From Novosphingobium sp. FSW06-99 (lineage in GTDB: Bacteria > Pseudomonadota > Alphaproteobacteria > Sphingomonadales > Sphingomonadaceae), in the NCBI RefSeq assembly GCF_001519065.1, contig NZ_KQ954261.1, positions 62,001-126,000 of the forward strand: DNA of 64,000 bases, read 5' to 3'. Position 1 is the first letter of the stretch, and each line of letters starts with the position of its first letter. Below the pieces are notes generated by a model that had not been told where the DNA came from, ran no database searches, and worked only from the letters and a program-made list of their open reading frames with translations. Shown here piece after piece: positions 1-9,952 of this stretch. Made by a program: the position numbers and the translations under genes.

Positions 1-1639
1 CGGCGGTCTTGCGGATGTCGGGCACCAGGCGGTTGAGCATTTCGCCCGCTTCCTGCGCGGATTTGACCGTGTCGGCCGACAAAGTGGAGATTTCGGCGGC
101 GGCGGCCTGCGAGCGTTCGGCCAGTTTGCGCACTTCTGCGGCGACCACTGCAAAGCCTTTGCCATGTTCCCCCGCGCGCGCGGCCTCGACCGCTGCATTG
201 AGCGCCAGCAGGTCGGTCTGCCGGGCAATTTCCTGGACGATGCCGATCTTTTGCACGATCGTGCCCATCGCCGCGACCGCGCGCACCACCGCCTGATCGG
301 ACAGATCTGCGTCCTTGGCCGACTGGCGGGCGATCTTTTCGGTCTGGGCGGCGTTGTCGGCGTTCTGTTTGATATTGGCGGCCATCTGTTCCATCGAGGA
401 CGAAACTTCCTCGGTCGACGCGGCCTGTTCGATCGCCCCTTGCGACATCTGTTCGGATGTTGCCGACAATTGCTGGCTGCCCGACGAAACATTGCCCGAC
501 GCCGCAACCGCGCCGGTCACCACATTGCGCAGGCGTTCGACCATCAGTTGCAGCGATTTGCCCAGCATGTCCTTGTCGGATTGCGGGGTGGCATCGACGG
601 TCAGGTCGCCTTCGGCAATGGCGCCGGCGACCGCCGCTGTTGCACGCAGATTGGATGTCATCGTGCGCATGGCGATGCCCAGCGCGTCATTGTCCGACAG
701 CGGTTGCGGATCGACCATCAGGTCGCCCTCGGCAATCCGGTCGGCGATCGCCGCGGTCGCGCGCAGCGATTTCAGCGATTCGTTGAAATCGTGGCGCAAG
801 GTTTCGAATTCCGGGGTGAACCGTTCGCGCAAGTCGGCATCGAGGTCGTTGATCGCCAGTTTGGCCAGGCCTGCGGCGATCTGGTTGACCGCGTTGACCC
901 GCCCGGTGACATCGGTGGCAAATTTGATCACCTTGACCACTTTGCCCGAAGGGTCGATCACCGGGTTGTAGGTGCCCTGGATCCACACTTCGCGCCCGTT
1001 CTTGCCGATCCGCCGAAACTCGCCCGCCTTGTATTCGCCGCGTCCCAGATCGTCCCAGAACGCGCGATATTCGGGGCTGCCCTGCGCCCCGGAATCGACA
1101 AACATGCTGTGATGCCGACCCTGGATGTCGATCAGCGAATAGCCCATGGTGTTGAGGAAATTGCTGTTGGCAGTAACAATCGTGCCATCCGGGGTGAATT
1201 CGATCACCGCTTGCGAACGGCTGATCGCGGCGCTTTGGGCGGAATGGTCGATGTTCTGCAGGCGCTCGGCCGCATCGGTCCATTCCACGCTGAAACCGAT
1301 GCGCTTGCCGCCGGTCATGATCGGAACCACGGTCAGATCAAACGCGCGGCCACCCACCCGGATCGTCGCGTTGTGCGGCCGGTCGAGCCGGGCGAGCATG
1401 GTGCGCTGGTGCACCGGGTTCTTGTGAAAGACATCGATGTTGCTGCCGATCAGGGTATCGATGCTGAACTTGTGCAGTTCCTTGCGAATGTCGCCTTCGG
1501 CTTCGCGCAGAAGTTCCAGCACCGCTTCGTTCATATATGTGATGTTCAGATCCGCGTCGGCCAGCATGACTTTGGCGCGCAGCGTATCGATGGCCTGGAT
1601 CTTGTCGGTCTGATAGTGCTTTTGCAGAAAAGAGAACAT
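1..1639 (-). CDS. PAS-domain methyl-accepting chemotaxis protein (C-terminus cut by window edge)
   Basis: Soluble chemoreceptor-type signalling protein. The visible 546 residues hold two PAS domains (about 12-115 and 135-245, both with the RHHSMFV-type motif), a HAMP-like helical stretch beginning [16 protein letters not shown], then the start of the MCP signalling hairpin, including the conserved tip [20 protein letters not shown]. The frame runs off the left edge, so the end of the signalling domain is missing. There is no signal peptide or transmembrane segment, so it should sense a cytoplasmic cue, probably through a PAS ligand, and act on CheA/CheW (family knowledge). The start is the ATG at 1639, preceded by GAGGTCCGGC, a leader shared with the neighbouring paralogue. 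It is a close paralogue of the next gene but has one PAS domain fewer. Confidence 0.93.
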   Translation of the reverse strand, partial: MFSFLQKHYQTDKIQAIDTLRAKVMLADADLNITYMNEAVLELLREAEGDIRKELHKFSIDTLIGSNIDVFHKNPVHQRTMLARLDRPHNATIRVGGRAFDLTVVPIMTGGKRIGFSVEWTDAAERLQNIDHSAQSAAISRSQAVIEFTPDGTIVTANSNFLNTMGYSLIDIQGRHHSMFVDSGAQGSPEYRAFWDDLGRGEYKAGEFRRIGKNGREVWIQGTYNPVIDPSGKVVKVIKFATDVTGRVNAVNQIAAGLAKLAINDLDADLRERFTPEFETLRHDFNESLKSLRATAAIADRIAEGDLMVDPQPLSDNDALGIAMRTMTSNLRATAAVAGAIAEGDLTVDATPQSDKDMLGKSLQLMVERLRNVVTGAVAASGNVSSGSQQLSATSEQMSQGAIEQAASTEEVSSSMEQMAANIKQNADNAAQTEKIARQSAKDADLSDQAVVRAVAAMGTIVQKIGIVQEIARQTDLLALNAAVEAARAGEHGKGFAVVAAEVRKLAERSQAAAAEISTLSADTVKSAQEAGEMLNRLVPDIRKTA

Positions 1640-1830
1640 GCCGGACCTCATCGATTAATGACAGGAAAAATCAGATCAGTGCCGTGACATGGGTGCTGTG
1701 CCGCGACGGGAGGCAAGCCGGAGTGTTCCGTGAGAGCCGCTGCGGAGACCATAACGGCTTGTGGTCAATCCGATTGCAACGCGGCAACCGGGCGAGGGCT
1801 GAGGATATTTACGCAGGCGCATGATAAGGC

Positions 1831-1868
1831 CATCGGCGGGCCAGACCTCGTGGTCCTGCCCGCCGATG
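1831..1868 (-). terminator. Hairpin downstream of the second chemoreceptor gene
   Basis: Perfect 10-bp arms (CATCGGCGGG / CCCGCCGATG) with extra inner pairing lie about 57 nt past the stop of the 842-residue chemoreceptor gene. On the minus strand the stem is followed only by GCCTTAT, a weak U-tract, so terminator function is tentative. Confidence 0.4.
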
Positions 1869-1924
1869 AAACCGGTCGTTGCGACAATTGGGCGCGGTGC
1901 CATCCGGCGTGCGCATCGGCCAGG

Positions 1925-4453
1925 TCAGCCGTTTGCGCGGAAATTCCGGTCGTCGTCATCGGGTTCGCCAAGCGTTAGGTTGAGCGCAAAGCCGCGTGCG
2001 CGTTCCTGCTGTTTGGAAACCGTGTTCCTGGCAGTGGCAGCGGGCTTGCGCTCGCCACCTGCCGGTACGCGCGGCGCGGGCCGGGCGATGGCCTTGGCTG
2101 CGCCAGAGGCGATTGGTCGCCCAGGAGCGCGCGCGGTGCCGACCTTGAAAAAATCGATCGATGCTTGCAGGTCTTCGGCTTGTGAAGCCAGTTGGGTCGA
2201 TGTGGCCGACATCTGTTCGGCTGCGCTGGCGTTTTGTTGCATGACGCTGTCAAGCTGTTGTATTGCCACGTTGATCTGGCTGACGCCGACATCCTGTTCG
2301 CGGCAGGCCGCCGAGATTTCCGCGACCAGTTCGGCGGTCTTGCGAATATCGGGCACCAGTCGGTTCAACATCTCGCCCGCATCTTGCGCAGACTTGACCG
2401 TTTCGCTCGACATTGTGGCGATTTCCGCAGCGGCGGCTTGCGAACGCTCGGCCAGCTTGCGTACTTCGGATGCGACAACGGCAAAGCCTTTGCCGTGTTC
2501 TCCGGCGCGGGCCGCCTCGACCGCCGCATTCAGCGCCAGCAGGTCGGTCTGCCGGGCAATTTCCTGCACGATGCCGATTTTCTGGACGATCGTGGCCATC
2601 GCCGAGACTGCGCGCAGCACGGCCTGCTGGGACAGATCGGCATCTTTGGCCGACTGGCGGGCGATCTGTTCGGTCTGCGCGGCGTTGTCGGCGTTCTGCT
2701 TGATGTTGGCAGCCATTTCCTCGACGGCCGAAGATGCTTCTTCGGTCGATGCGGCCTGTTCGGCGGCGCCTTGGGAAACCTGGGCGGATGTTGCCGACAA
2801 TTGCTGGCTGCCCGACGACACATTGCCCGTCGCGGCGACCGCGCCGGTCACCACATGGCTCAACTGTTCCACCATGCGTTGCAAGGCCAGCCCCAGCACA
2901 TCCTTGTCAGACATGGCCTGGGCCTCGATGGTCAGATCGCCTTGCGCGATCGTGCTCGCCACGGCGGCAGTCGCGCGCAAGTTGCGCGTCATCGTCTGCA
3001 TGGCGATACCCAGCGCGTCCTTTTCCGACAACGGCCGGACATCGGTCGACAGGTCGCCTTCGGCAATCGTTGCGGCCAGGTTTGCGGTCTTGCGCAAGTT
3101 GTCGACCATCGCCCGCAGCGAGACGCCGAGCATGTCGTTTTCGGACAGCAGCTTTACGTCAACGGTCAGATCGCCCTCGGCAATCCGGTCGGCAATGGCC
3201 GCCGTCCCGCGCAGCGACCGCAGCGATTCGTTGAAATCGCTGCGCAGCTTTTCGAATTCCGGGATGAAGCTGTCGACAAGATCGGCATCGAGATTGTTGA
3301 CCGCCAGTTTCGCAAGGCCGGCCGCGATCTGGTTCACCGCGTTGACCCGCCCGGTGACATCGGTGGCAAACTTGACCACTTTCACGACATTGCCGTTCAT
3401 GTCGAGGATCGGATTGTAGGATGCCAGGATCCAGACCTGCCGGCCGCCCTTGCCGATCCGCATGAATTCATCGGCAACGAATTCACCGCGATTCAGCCGG
3501 GCCCAGAATTCGCGGTATTCCTGCGACTGGGAATAAGCCGCGTCCACGAACATGGCATGGTGGCGGCCCTTGATCTCTTCCAGGCGATATCCGAGCACCT
3601 GGAGGAAATTGTCGTTTGCGGTCAGGACCTCGCCATTCGGCAAGAACTCGATGATCGCCTGTACGCGGGAAATGGCGTTGAGCTTGCTTTCGAATTCGGC
3701 ATTGCGGAGTTTTTCGGCGGTCACGTCGCTGGCAAACTTCACGACTTTGGCGACTTTGCCATGGTCATCGAAGATGGGGTTGTAGGACCCCTGGATCCAC
3801 ACTTCCTTGCCGTTCTTGCCCAGCCGTTTGAATTCACCGGCCCGGAATTCACCGCGCGCCAGACTTTCCCAGAAATTGCGGTATTCATGGCCGCCCTGCA
3901 GCGCCGGTTCCACGAACATGCTGTGATGCCGCCCCTTGATCTCTTCGAGCGAATAGCCCAGGACATCGAGGAAATTGGCATTGGCATTGACGATCGTGCC
4001 TTCGGGCGTGAATTCGATCCTCGCCTGTGACCGGTCGATGGCGGTAATCTGCGCTGCGAAATCGATATTCTGCAGCCGTTCTTCTGCATCGATCCATTCA
4101 ACCACAAACCCGTATCGCGTGTTGCCGGCAATGATCGGCATGACGGCCAGGTCAAAATTGCGCCCGCCGACGGCGATTGTGGCATTGTGCGGACCATCCA
4201 GCCGGGCCAGCATGGCGCGCTGATGCGATGGCGATTTGTGGAACACGTCGATGTTGCTGCCAATCAGCTCGTCCGCGCTGAAACGCGGCAGATCCTTGCG
4301 GATATCGTCCTGAGCCTCGCGCATCAGGTCAAGCAGCGCTTCGTTCATATAGGTGATGTTCAAGTCCGCATCGGCCAGCATGACTTTGGCGCGCAGAACC
4401 TTGAGAGCCTCGACTTTGTCGAAATTGCTGTATTTGTGCAGAAACGAAAACAT
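1925..4453 (-). CDS. Methyl-accepting chemotaxis protein with three PAS domains
   Basis: 842-residue soluble chemoreceptor. Three PAS domains lie at about 12-115, 135-245 and 255-370; the second and third carry the [12 protein letters not shown] motif and end in DVT. HAMP-like repeats with recurring IAEGDL motifs cover about 375-520. The MCP signalling domain (about 540-790) has the highly conserved hairpin tip. No membrane segment or signal peptide is present, so sensing is cytoplasmic. The C-terminal tail is basic then acidic, with no receptor-type methyltransferase-binding pentapeptide. The start is the ATG at 4453, preceded by GAGGTCCGGC exactly as in the downstream paralogue, so the leader was duplicated with the gene. 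The che genes that would act with it are not in the window. Confidence 0.95.
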   Translation of the reverse strand: MFSFLHKYSNFDKVEALKVLRAKVMLADADLNITYMNEALLDLMREAQDDIRKDLPRFSADELIGSNIDVFHKSPSHQRAMLARLDGPHNATIAVGGRNFDLAVMPIIAGNTRYGFVVEWIDAEERLQNIDFAAQITAIDRSQARIEFTPEGTIVNANANFLDVLGYSLEEIKGRHHSMFVEPALQGGHEYRNFWESLARGEFRAGEFKRLGKNGKEVWIQGSYNPIFDDHGKVAKVVKFASDVTAEKLRNAEFESKLNAISRVQAIIEFLPNGEVLTANDNFLQVLGYRLEEIKGRHHAMFVDAAYSQSQEYREFWARLNRGEFVADEFMRIGKGGRQVWILASYNPILDMNGNVVKVVKFATDVTGRVNAVNQIAAGLAKLAVNNLDADLVDSFIPEFEKLRSDFNESLRSLRGTAAIADRIAEGDLTVDVKLLSENDMLGVSLRAMVDNLRKTANLAATIAEGDLSTDVRPLSEKDALGIAMQTMTRNLRATAAVASTIAQGDLTIEAQAMSDKDVLGLALQRMVEQLSHVVTGAVAATGNVSSGSQQLSATSAQVSQGAAEQAASTEEASSAVEEMAANIKQNADNAAQTEQIARQSAKDADLSQQAVLRAVSAMATIVQKIGIVQEIARQTDLLALNAAVEAARAGEHGKGFAVVASEVRKLAERSQAAAAEIATMSSETVKSAQDAGEMLNRLVPDIRKTAELVAEISAACREQDVGVSQINVAIQQLDSVMQQNASAAEQMSATSTQLASQAEDLQASIDFFKVGTARAPGRPIASGAAKAIARPAPRVPAGGERKPAATARNTVSKQQERARGFALNLTLGEPDDDDRNFRANG

Positions 4454-4740
4454 GCCGGACCTCTTCCGTGGAAGCTGCGAAAATTCGAGGCAGGGCCATT
4501 GACCCTTGCGATGTCCGGAAATGTGTCCGCCTGGCCACCGAACCGGGGCGGGGGGCTCTTGCCCGGTTGCGATCGACCCGCCGCGACCGGGTATAGACGT
4601 GCGCGCTCAAGAGCGAGAAAACGGTCCCGAGTTCGAATTCCTAAGTATAGCTACAGTGTTCCACCGCCGACCACGAATGATCGCAACAGCCTATGGTGCC
4701 CAGGCGGGCCGGTATGCGTCGCGCGCCGTGCAGCCTGGTA

Positions 4741-5805
4741 TCAGGAGAGCAAATGGCCCCGGCGCCGCTGTTCGATCAACCAGGCAAGGCGCACGCTGGT
4801 TCCCGCCGCGCTCTTGCGGGCATGGTCGGCGCCGACCGATTGCGCGGTGGCTATCGCTTCGGCAAACAGGCGACCGCCGACCGAGACAACCAGCAGTTCG
4901 TCTGGGCTGGCCGTACGGCTCTTTGCGATGGTGTCGCGCAAAGTCGACAGCGTATGATGGCGCGGCAGGGCATCCGATAGCGCGATATCGACCGCATCGG
5001 GGCGCTGTTCGCGCACTTGCCGCGCCAGCGCCTCGTCGCTGTCGGGAAAGGCCATGTCGACGATCCATCCCGCATCGGTGAACATGTCGCCCAACAGCGT
5101 GGGCCCGAGCATATGCGGTTCACCCGGTGCGGTTGCCAGCAGGATGGAATAGCGGCGCTGGCGGATACCTTCGGCGGTCGATCCGGCGTGAATGGCATGG
5201 CCCGCCAGTTGCAGCATGCTGAGCGCGATGGTCAGATCGAGTTCGTTGCAATCGTCGGCCAGCCACGCATCGCCCAGCGCGCGTGCGGTCGGTTCCAGCA
5301 GGTGGGTGACCAGCGCATCGCTGACCCATCCCTGTCCGACCAGATCACCGATCAGCGCGTTGAGCCTGCGATCATCGCCATTCAGCGCAAAGCGCGCGGT
5401 GGCGGGGATATGGTCGGTCAGCGGCACCATATCCCGGGCCACGCCCGGCGACAGCCGCGTCTTGTCCTTGCTGCGCCGGTAAAGCTGCAAGTCCCACCCT
5501 GAAAACAGGCGCGTGGGCACAATGTGCTGGCTCAGCACATCGATCGCGGCGTGGCGGGGGTCGTTCTGGATGGCTGACCAGATATGGTCGAGCGCGGCGG
5601 GCGGACCTTCAAGTGTCTGCAGATAGCGGCCACCATCGTACAACAGCATGCCGGTGATGCCCAGGCTGTGATTGCGCGCCCGTGCCCGCGCAACCAGGCC
5701 TTCAAGTTCGGCCGGTGACGGCGCACTGACCGCTTCGCTGCGATAGGTTATGCTGCCGATCCACGCGCCGGGATCGACATCGGTGTGATCACGCTGCGCC
5801 TGCAT
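4741..5805 (-). CDS. AppA-like blue-light sensor: BLUF domain plus B12/heme-fold (SCHIC-like) domain
   Basis: 354 residues. The N-terminal BLUF domain (about 15-110) has the flavin-pocket residues Tyr21, Asn45, Gln63 and Trp104, within YRS, LGITGMLLYDGGRYLQTLEG and SGWDLQLY. A helical cap at about 145-215 has LGDAW, typical of cobalamin-binding regulators. A Rossmann-like domain at about 219-320 has GEPHMLG, a variant of the DxHxxG motif that keeps the ligand histidine (His231), and a late VGG motif. This is the architecture of Rhodobacter AppA, an antirepressor that senses blue light by BLUF and redox/heme by its SCHIC domain. Whether this protein binds heme, cobalamin or neither cannot be told. 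A strong AGGAGG lies 6 nt before the ATG. No PpsR-type partner or photosynthesis gene is in the window. Confidence 0.88.
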   Translation of the reverse strand: MQAQRDHTDVDPGAWIGSITYRSEAVSAPSPAELEGLVARARARNHSLGITGMLLYDGGRYLQTLEGPPAALDHIWSAIQNDPRHAAIDVLSQHIVPTRLFSGWDLQLYRRSKDKTRLSPGVARDMVPLTDHIPATARFALNGDDRRLNALIGDLVGQGWVSDALVTHLLEPTARALGDAWLADDCNELDLTIALSMLQLAGHAIHAGSTAEGIRQRRYSILLATAPGEPHMLGPTLLGDMFTDAGWIVDMAFPDSDEALARQVREQRPDAVDIALSDALPRHHTLSTLRDTIAKSRTASPDELLVVSVGGRLFAEAIATAQSVGADHARKSAAGTSVRLAWLIEQRRRGHLLS

Positions 5806-5959
5806 CGCATCCTCCTGCCCGTCATGGTGTCACAGATCGCCGAGCGCCGTTGCAGACATCGTGCGACCCGATCGTCTTTGCATCCCCATCGGCCTTTGTG
5901 CCGGTTGCGGGCAGGCTCCGTCACGACTCACGCGCCGTCAAGTGGCAATTGGGGCAAGA

Positions 5960-6754
5960 TCAGCGTGGGCGCACCGCCGTGCCGGCCAGCAAGCCGCCAT
6001 CGATGGTGAGTTCGCTGCCGGTCATATAAGTGGCCTCGTCGCTGGCCAGCAGCACGGCGATTGCGGCCACTTCGTCGGCCTCGCCAAACCGGCGCAGCGG
6101 GGCGTCGGCAACAGCGGCGGCGATGCGGGCCTCGCGGTCTTCGCCATGGCCCAGCATGGCATCCCACATCGGCGTCAGGATCGCTCCCGGCGCAATCGCG
6201 TTGCAGCGGATGGCCCAGCCCTGTTCGGCGCAATAGAGCGCCACGCTGCGCGTGTGGTTGCGGATCGCGGCCTTTGACGCGGCATAGGCCGCAGCGCCCG
6301 GAATGCCGACCTGGCCCGAACGCGAGGCCATGTTGATGATCGCGCCACGCCCGCTGGCCTTCATCGCGCCGATGGCCCAGCGGCACCCCAGGAACGTGCC
6401 GTCGAGGTTGACCGTCATGACCCGGTGCCAATCATCCAGCGTGGTGTGTTCGGGATCTTGCGGGCCGTTCGCGCCGTCAAAGCCGGTGATCCCGGCGTTG
6501 TTGACCAGCACGTCGCACGTCGGCACCGCGTGCGACAGGCGCCGCCAGTCGGCCTCCATGGCCACATCAAGCGGTTCGAACCGGCAGCCGATCAGGTCTG
6601 CGGCGGCAGCGCCCGCGGCCTGGTCGCGGTCGGTCATGATCACGTGCGCGCCTTCGGCGTGGAAGCGCACGGCGATGGCATGGCCGATCCCGCGCGCGGC
6701 GCCGGTGATCACGCAGGTCTTGTCGGCCAGACGCCGGGAATGCGGGGCAGGCAT
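5960..6754 (-). CDS. Short-chain dehydrogenase/reductase (SDR)
   Basis: 264-residue classical SDR oxidoreductase. The Rossmann nucleotide motif TGAARGIG lies near residue 18, NNAG follows at mid-protein, and the catalytic tyrosine and lysine are in YAASK, with an upstream serine in MASRSGQ. The end [12 protein letters not shown] is typical of the family. An Asp after the second strand (TDRD) suggests NAD(H) rather than NADP(H); this is an inference. The start chosen is ATG 6754, with AAGGGA 8 nt upstream; a longer frame reaches 6841 but adds arginine-rich sequence with no family match. It is divergent from the acyl-CoA dehydrogenase operon, so it may act on a hydroxy or keto intermediate of the same pathway. 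Confidence 0.9.
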   Translation of the reverse strand: MPAPHSRRLADKTCVITGAARGIGHAIAVRFHAEGAHVIMTDRDQAAGAAAADLIGCRFEPLDVAMEADWRRLSHAVPTCDVLVNNAGITGFDGANGPQDPEHTTLDDWHRVMTVNLDGTFLGCRWAIGAMKASGRGAIINMASRSGQVGIPGAAAYAASKAAIRNHTRSVALYCAEQGWAIRCNAIAPGAILTPMWDAMLGHGEDREARIAAAVADAPLRRFGEADEVAAIAVLLASDEATYMTGSELTIDGGLLAGTAVRPR

Positions 6755-6927
6755 CGGTTTTCCCTTCGATCGCGGGCATCGGCCGTCGGCCCGTGGCGCA
6801 TAGCCGCTCGTCCGGCGCGCGCCAAGCCCGGGCTTCCCCAAATGGTCACTTGCTTGCCCCGCGTCGTATGTTAATCGATTGATGAACCGGCGGATGCGCG
6901 CGCGGCGCTTCGCGACAGGAGAGAGCG

Positions 6928-8124
6928 ATGGACCTGAACTTCACGCCCGAGGAAGAGGCGTTTCGCGCCGAAGTGCGTGCCTTCCTGGCAGACAAATTGC
7001 CCGTCCGGCTGTCGGACAAGATCCGCAAGGGTCAGCATCTGACCAAGGCCGAGCACGAGGAATGGCATGCCATTCTCCACGCGCGCGGCTGGCTGGCCAA
7101 CCATTGGCCGGTCGAATGGGGCGGTACCGGCTGGACCGTGATGGAACGGTTTATCTTTGAGACAGAGACCGCGCTGGCCAATGCCCCGCGCGTGCTGCCG
7201 TTCGGCCTGTCGATGATCGGCCCGGTCCTGCTCAAATACGGGTCCGAGGCGCAGAAAAAACAGTGGTTGCCACGCATTCTCGATGGCAGCGACTGGTGGT
7301 GCCAGGGCTATTCGGAACCCGGCGCGGGATCGGATCTGGCCAGCCTGAAAACCAGCGCGGTGCGCGATGGCGATCACTATGTTGTCAACGGGCAGAAGAC
7401 CTGGACCACGCTGGCGCAATACGCCAACATGATGTTCTGCCTGGTGCGCACCAGCACCGAGGGCAAGCGCCAGGAAGGCATCAGCTTCCTGTTGATCGAC
7501 ATGGCGACGCCGGGCATCGAAGTGCGCCCGATCAAGCTGTTGTCGGGCGATCACGAAGTCAACGAAGTGTTCTTTACCGACGTGCGCGTGCCGGTCGAAA
7601 ACCTGGTGGGCGAAGAGAACAAGGGCTGGACTTACGCCAAGTACCTGCTGACCTATGAACGCACCAATATCGCAGGCGTGGGCGCGTCGATGGCGGCGTT
7701 CGGCGAATTGCAGGAGATCGCGCGCACACAGCGGCGCAACGGCCGTCCGTTGTCCGAAGACCCGCAGTTCGCGGCGCGGCTGGCGCGGCTGGAAATCGAT
7801 CTGGAAAACATGAAGACCACCAACCTGCGCGTGCTGGTGGCGGCGGGCGCGGGCGCGGCGCCGACCGCGGAAAGTTCGATGCTGAAAATTCGCGGCACCG
7901 AAATCCGTCAGACGATCGATGACTTGATGCGCCGCGCGGCGGGCACCCACGCGCGACCCTGGCTGCCCGAATCGTTCGAAGGCGGCTGGAACGGCGAACC
8001 GGTCGGCCCCGAATGGGCGGGCCCGGTGGCAACGCATTATTTCAACGATCGCAAGCTGTCGATTTTCGGCGGTTCGAACGAAGTGCAGCGTGAAATCATC
8101 ACCAAGGCCATTCTGGAGCTGTAA
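6928..8124 (+). CDS. Acyl-CoA dehydrogenase (first of a pair)
   Basis: 398-residue flavoprotein of the acyl-CoA dehydrogenase family, which inserts the alpha-beta double bond in acyl-CoA. The N-terminal helical domain begins [17 protein letters not shown]. The canonical FAD/substrate loop YSEPGAGSD is near residue 128, followed by NGQKTWTT. The C-terminal end [17 protein letters not shown] is typical. A GGAGAGAG Shine-Dalgarno precedes ATG 6928. The next acyl-CoA dehydrogenase starts only 5 nt after its stop, so the two are co-transcribed and probably form a heteromer like the paired FadE/ChsE enzymes of steroid side-chain degradation. The substrate is unknown. Confidence 0.93.
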   Translation: MDLNFTPEEEAFRAEVRAFLADKLPVRLSDKIRKGQHLTKAEHEEWHAILHARGWLANHWPVEWGGTGWTVMERFIFETETALANAPRVLPFGLSMIGPVLLKYGSEAQKKQWLPRILDGSDWWCQGYSEPGAGSDLASLKTSAVRDGDHYVVNGQKTWTTLAQYANMMFCLVRTSTEGKRQEGISFLLIDMATPGIEVRPIKLLSGDHEVNEVFFTDVRVPVENLVGEENKGWTYAKYLLTYERTNIAGVGASMAAFGELQEIARTQRRNGRPLSEDPQFAARLARLEIDLENMKTTNLRVLVAAGAGAAPTAESSMLKIRGTEIRQTIDDLMRRAAGTHARPWLPESFEGGWNGEPVGPEWAGPVATHYFNDRKLSIFGGSNEVQREIITKAILEL

Positions 8125-8129
8125 CGCAC

Positions 8130-9236
8130 ATGGATTTTTCACTGGGTGAAGACCGCCAGATGCTGGCGGATTCGTTGCGCCGCTTTCTGGCCGACAAAGT
8201 GCCGTTTGCGGTGCGCAAGACCGCCGCGTTCGAAGGGCAGGGCTGGTCGCGCGAGATCTGGGGCCAATTGGCCGAACTGGGCGCGATCGGCGCGCTGTTT
8301 GGCGAAGACGTCGGCGGGTTCGGCGGATCGCCGTTCGATGTGGCGGTGGTGTTCGGCGAAATCGGCCGTGCGCTGTTGACCGGACCGTGGCTGGCGACAC
8401 TGCAGGCCGGGCACGTGCTCGCCGCCGCCGGGCGCACCGACGATCTGGCCGCAGTGATCGATGGATCGCAGGTGATCTCTTATGCCGAAGAGGAAGCCGA
8501 TACCTGGTTCGATCCGGCGGGTATTACCACGCGCGCCACGCAGTCGGGCGAAGGCTGGGTGCTCGATGGCGCCAAGACCGTGGTGGCCTTTGCCGGCAGT
8601 GTCGACCGCTTGCTGGTGGTGGCGCGCGCCGAGGCCGGGCTGTCGACGTTTCTGGTCGAACGCGATGCGCCGGGGCTGACCGTGCGCGATTATCTGCTGA
8701 TCGATGGCGGGGCGGCGGGCGATGTCGCCTTTGCCGCGACGCCTGCCACGCTGGTGGGGGAAGCGGGCAGCGCGGGCCCGGTGATCGAGGCGGCGCGCGC
8801 GTGGGGTCTGGTGGCCCTGGCGTGGGAAGGCGTGGCAGTGATGGACGCCTTGCGCGACCAGACGCTCGATTATCTGCGCACGCGCAAACAGTTCGGCATC
8901 CCGATCGGCAAGTTCCAGGCGCTGCAACACCGTATGGCAACCGTGGCGCTGGAAATCGAACAGGCGCGCAGCGCGGCGATCAACGCCGCTGACCGCTTTT
9001 CGGGCACGCGGGTCGAGCGCGAACGCGCGGCCAGCGCGGCCAAGGCGACGATTGGCAAGGCCGGGTCGCTGGTCGCTGAAGAGGCGATCCAGATGCACGG
9101 CGGCATCGGCATGACCTGGGAACTGGCGCTGACGCACTATGCCAAGCGGCTGGTCATGATCGGCCATGAACTGGGCGACGAGGATTTCCACCTGGCGCGC
9201 TATATCGAACTGGGGCACGAACTCGCTACGGCCTGA
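8130..9236 (+). CDS. Acyl-CoA dehydrogenase (second of a pair)
   Basis: 368-residue acyl-CoA dehydrogenase-family protein, starting MDFSLGEDRQMLADSLRRFL. It keeps the C-terminal family signature (MHGGIGMTWE, about residue 322) and TRKQFG. At the place of the usual YxEPxAGSD loop it has AEEEADTWFDP, so that segment is degenerate. Its partner has the loop, and together the two may complete one active site, as in known alpha2beta2 acyl-CoA dehydrogenases. It lies 5 nt after the first dehydrogenase and is followed by a strong hairpin at 9259-9284. Confidence 0.92.
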   Translation: MDFSLGEDRQMLADSLRRFLADKVPFAVRKTAAFEGQGWSREIWGQLAELGAIGALFGEDVGGFGGSPFDVAVVFGEIGRALLTGPWLATLQAGHVLAAAGRTDDLAAVIDGSQVISYAEEEADTWFDPAGITTRATQSGEGWVLDGAKTVVAFAGSVDRLLVVARAEAGLSTFLVERDAPGLTVRDYLLIDGGAAGDVAFAATPATLVGEAGSAGPVIEAARAWGLVALAWEGVAVMDALRDQTLDYLRTRKQFGIPIGKFQALQHRMATVALEIEQARSAAINAADRFSGTRVERERAASAAKATIGKAGSLVAEEAIQMHGGIGMTWELALTHYAKRLVMIGHELGDEDFHLARYIELGHELATA

Positions 9237-9258
9237 TCGGCACTTGCTTTGCCTGAAC

Positions 9259-9284
9259 GGCCCCGGAACCCTGGTTTCGGGGCC
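9259..9284 (+). terminator. Rho-independent terminator after the acyl-CoA dehydrogenase pair
   Basis: Near-perfect 12-bp stem (GGCCCCGGAACC / GGTTTCGGGGCC, one G-U pair) with a very small loop, followed by GATTTGG, 22 nt past the stop of the second dehydrogenase. Confidence 0.6.
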
Positions 9285-9396
9285 GATTTGGTGAATGCGC
9301 GATGAAGCGCAAAGTCACTTTCGGTTCAATTCTGGCAAGGCAAATACCGGACGATCGAAGGCGCGATTGCCATCGATTCCCAGGGGAGTGTCTGTC

Positions 9397-9783
9397 ATGT
9401 CGAATGCCAAATCCGCGTTGCCTGCCGCCTTGCGCGCGGGCCTGCTGGGCCGGATCGCCGCCGGGCTGGCGCTGGCCACGGTTGCCATGGGCCCGATTGC
9501 CGCCCATGCCGAAACGCAGTGGCAAAAGAACCATCCCGCCCGCACCCATGTCAACAAGCGCCTGGCCAACCAGAACCGCCGCATCAGCGCCGGCGTGCGC
9601 GATGGCCAGTTGACCCATGCGCAGGCCCACGCGCTGCGCGCCGATGACCATGCGATCCGCCAGCAGGAACGCGCGGACGCGCGTGCCGATCACAACCATG
9701 GCCATCTGACCGGGGCACAGGCGCGCAGCCTGAACCAGGAAGAAAATGCCAACAGCGCGGCGATCCACGCCGACCGCCACTGA
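9397..9783 (+). CDS. Small secreted protein with two LT-AQA helical repeats
   Basis: 128-residue protein of unknown function. A signal peptide runs to AAHA (about residue 34), so the mature chain is periplasmic or secreted. The mature part is about 94 residues, rich in Arg, Asn, Gln, Asp and His. It holds two copies of a helix-turn-helix-like unit built around GQLTHAQAHAL and GHLTGAQARSL, each followed by a charged helix. Start ATG 9397 is chosen for its AGGGGAGTG Shine-Dalgarno; the frame is open further upstream but without a signal sequence. It is monocistronic between two hairpin terminators. A periplasmic metal or protein binder is possible but not demonstrated. Confidence 0.75.
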   Translation: MSNAKSALPAALRAGLLGRIAAGLALATVAMGPIAAHAETQWQKNHPARTHVNKRLANQNRRISAGVRDGQLTHAQAHALRADDHAIRQQERADARADHNHGHLTGAQARSLNQEENANSAAIHADRH

Positions 9784-9798
9784 CCACCGATTGCCGCC

Positions 9799-9840
9799 AA
9801 CGGCCCGCCGCAGGCGCGCAGCGGGCCGTTGATATTTTTG
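9799..9840 (+). terminator. Rho-independent terminator after the small secreted protein
   Basis: Perfect 10-bp stem AACGGCCCGC / GCGGGCCGTT (9799-9808 with 9821-9830) followed by GATATTTTTG, 15 nt past the stop codon. Confidence 0.8.
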
Positions 9841-9952
9841 CATTCGGCCTTGCCGTAGCGGCAGCGCCGCTTGGCACGGTTTTGCCGTCTTGACGTGGCC
9901 CGGCAACCCTGCACGATGCCCGCAAAGCAAAGTGCGGGAGACGGTGCACACA

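Noticed and set aside
164-1687. Long plus-strand open frame of 507 codons opposite the first chemoreceptor
   Set aside because: It is antisense to a clear PAS/MCP gene and is the usual high-GC shadow frame, rich in Arg, His and Gly; no motif or ribosome site supports it.
2192-4030. Long plus-strand open frame opposite the second chemoreceptor
   Set aside because: Same reason: composition is arginine/histidine-rich, and the opposite strand encodes an unambiguous chemoreceptor.
6843-6880. Divergent promoter or operator around GTTAATCGATTGATG before the acyl-CoA dehydrogenases
   Set aside because: The dyad is only 8 bp and the possible -35/-10 spacing is poor.
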